This document shows, in pieces, positions 14,556 to 14,866 of a stretch of 14,866 bases of DNA. Below the pieces are notes generated by a model, which saw nothing but the letters and a program-made list of their open reading frames with translations, was not told where the DNA came from and did not search any database. Position 1 is the first letter of the stretch. Every line of letters begins with the position of its first letter. The position numbers and the translations under genes are program-made. The stretch lies in NCBI GenBank assembly GCA_039933315.1, contig JBDTOI010000098.1:1-14866 (forward strand), in the 5' to 3' direction. The DNA comes from DASXRU01 sp039933315. Its GTDB lineage: Bacteria; Acidobacteriota; Blastocatellia; Pyrinomonadales; Pyrinomonadaceae.

Positions 14556-14812
14556 GGCATCGCCTTTGGTTTCGACAATGCAGCTTGAATGATTGGCAAC
14601 GACGCTCCGCGTGGTTTCCATCGCTGGGTGTCGGCAACGTTGCATCGCGCCGCTTGCGTCGTTCCTGGGCGGCGATGAACAATTACGTTGCCTGCTCACG
14701 TCGCGCGGGCCACCCAACAAGTCATTGCAGGTGAGCCGCGATTGCTCGGCTCTCAAGATCAAAGATAAAATCCAGCTTGAAGGCCACTCGCGCGGCCACC
14801 TGAATTCCACCG
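14550..14812 (+). mobile_element. Integron-type gene cassette 3 (263 bp), no clear gene
   Basis: Its left end GTTGGGTGGC (14549-14558) is the exact reverse complement of GCCACCCAAC (14709-14718), the R'' arm of its attC. Only short frames are present (for example 29 residues from 14589). One longer frame from a TTG at 14593 runs through the whole attC and past the cassette boundary, which argues against it. The segment 14582-14630 resembles the 3' half of an attC. Confidence 0.8.
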
Positions 14813-14818
14813 TTAGCG
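14712..14818 (+). repeat. attC recombination site 3
   Basis: R'' is ACCCAAC (14712-14718), a full match to RYYYAAC; L'' is 14724-14740; L' is CGCGGCCACCTGAAT (14791-14805); R' is GTTAGCG (14812-14818). The L stem is a perfect 15 bp with extrahelical G and A at the same places as in the other two sites. Confidence 0.85.
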
Positions 14819-14866
14819 CGCCGCCGGAACTTTAGGGAAAGAGCTGAAGATGGCTGCCTGGTGCAG
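14813..14866 (+). mobile_element. Start of a second copy of cassette 2, cut by the window end
   Basis: The 56 bases 14811-14866 are identical to 14332-14387, covering the boundary CGTTAGCGC and the first 54 bases of cassette 2. Identity holds to the last base of the window, so the copy probably continues beyond it. Confidence 0.8.

Noticed and set aside
14615..14630. A fourth attC site
   Set aside because: Only the 3' half can be seen (R'-like GCTGGGT); no matching L'' or R'' lies upstream. It is treated as a relic.
14593..14835. 80-residue frame in cassette 3
   Set aside because: It begins with TTG, runs through the whole attC and crosses the cassette boundary. Cassette genes normally stop before or within the attC.
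14210..14866. CRISPR array
   Set aside because: There are no short, evenly spaced direct repeats. The repeats are hairpin-forming attC sites of about 100-107 bp, and the only long direct repeat occurs twice.

Overview
The window looks like a contig from a free-living Gram-negative bacterium. The style of the giant PKD/discoidin/Rhs protein and of the short palindromic repeats fits environmental Acidobacteriota (Blastocatellia/Pyrinomonadales-like) best. That placement is a weak inference, because no rRNA or housekeeping marker is present.

Region 1 (1-12042) is one enormous Rhs-type polymorphic toxin, open at the left edge (4013 residues in view). Its order is: an N-terminal fragment; three REJ/PKD-like repeats; a canonical PKD domain with four discoidin-like modules inserted in it; two more PKD domains; an Ig-like domain; an IgGFc-binding-like domain; another Ig-like domain; five more REJ/PKD-like repeats, one carrying an inserted jelly-roll-like domain; an Rhs/YD shell; an Rhs core ending in DPSGN; and a C-terminal tip that is probably the toxin. 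A small gene with a GTG start follows 12 bp later (12055-12348) and is the expected immunity gene.

Region 2 (12444-13893) holds an SseB N-terminal-domain protein, then an overlapping four-helix membrane-protein gene broken by a frameshift in a CG run, then two inverted REP-like hairpins with a compensatory base-pair change, then a 5'-truncated relative of the broken membrane gene.

Region 3 (13941-14866) is a gene-cassette array of the integron type with no integrase in view (a CALIN). Three attC sites can be read base by base: each has R''/L'' and L'/R' arms, a perfect 13-15 bp L stem and two extrahelical bases. The start of each cassette is complementary to the R'' box of the attC that ends the same cassette. 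The first cassette (13942-14333) encodes a 73-residue two-helix membrane protein. The next two (216 and 263 bp) have no convincing gene. The array ends, at the window edge, in the start of a second copy of the 216-bp cassette. The toxin/immunity locus therefore sits beside a cassette array and a patch of decaying genes and repeats, which is typical of an accessory region.
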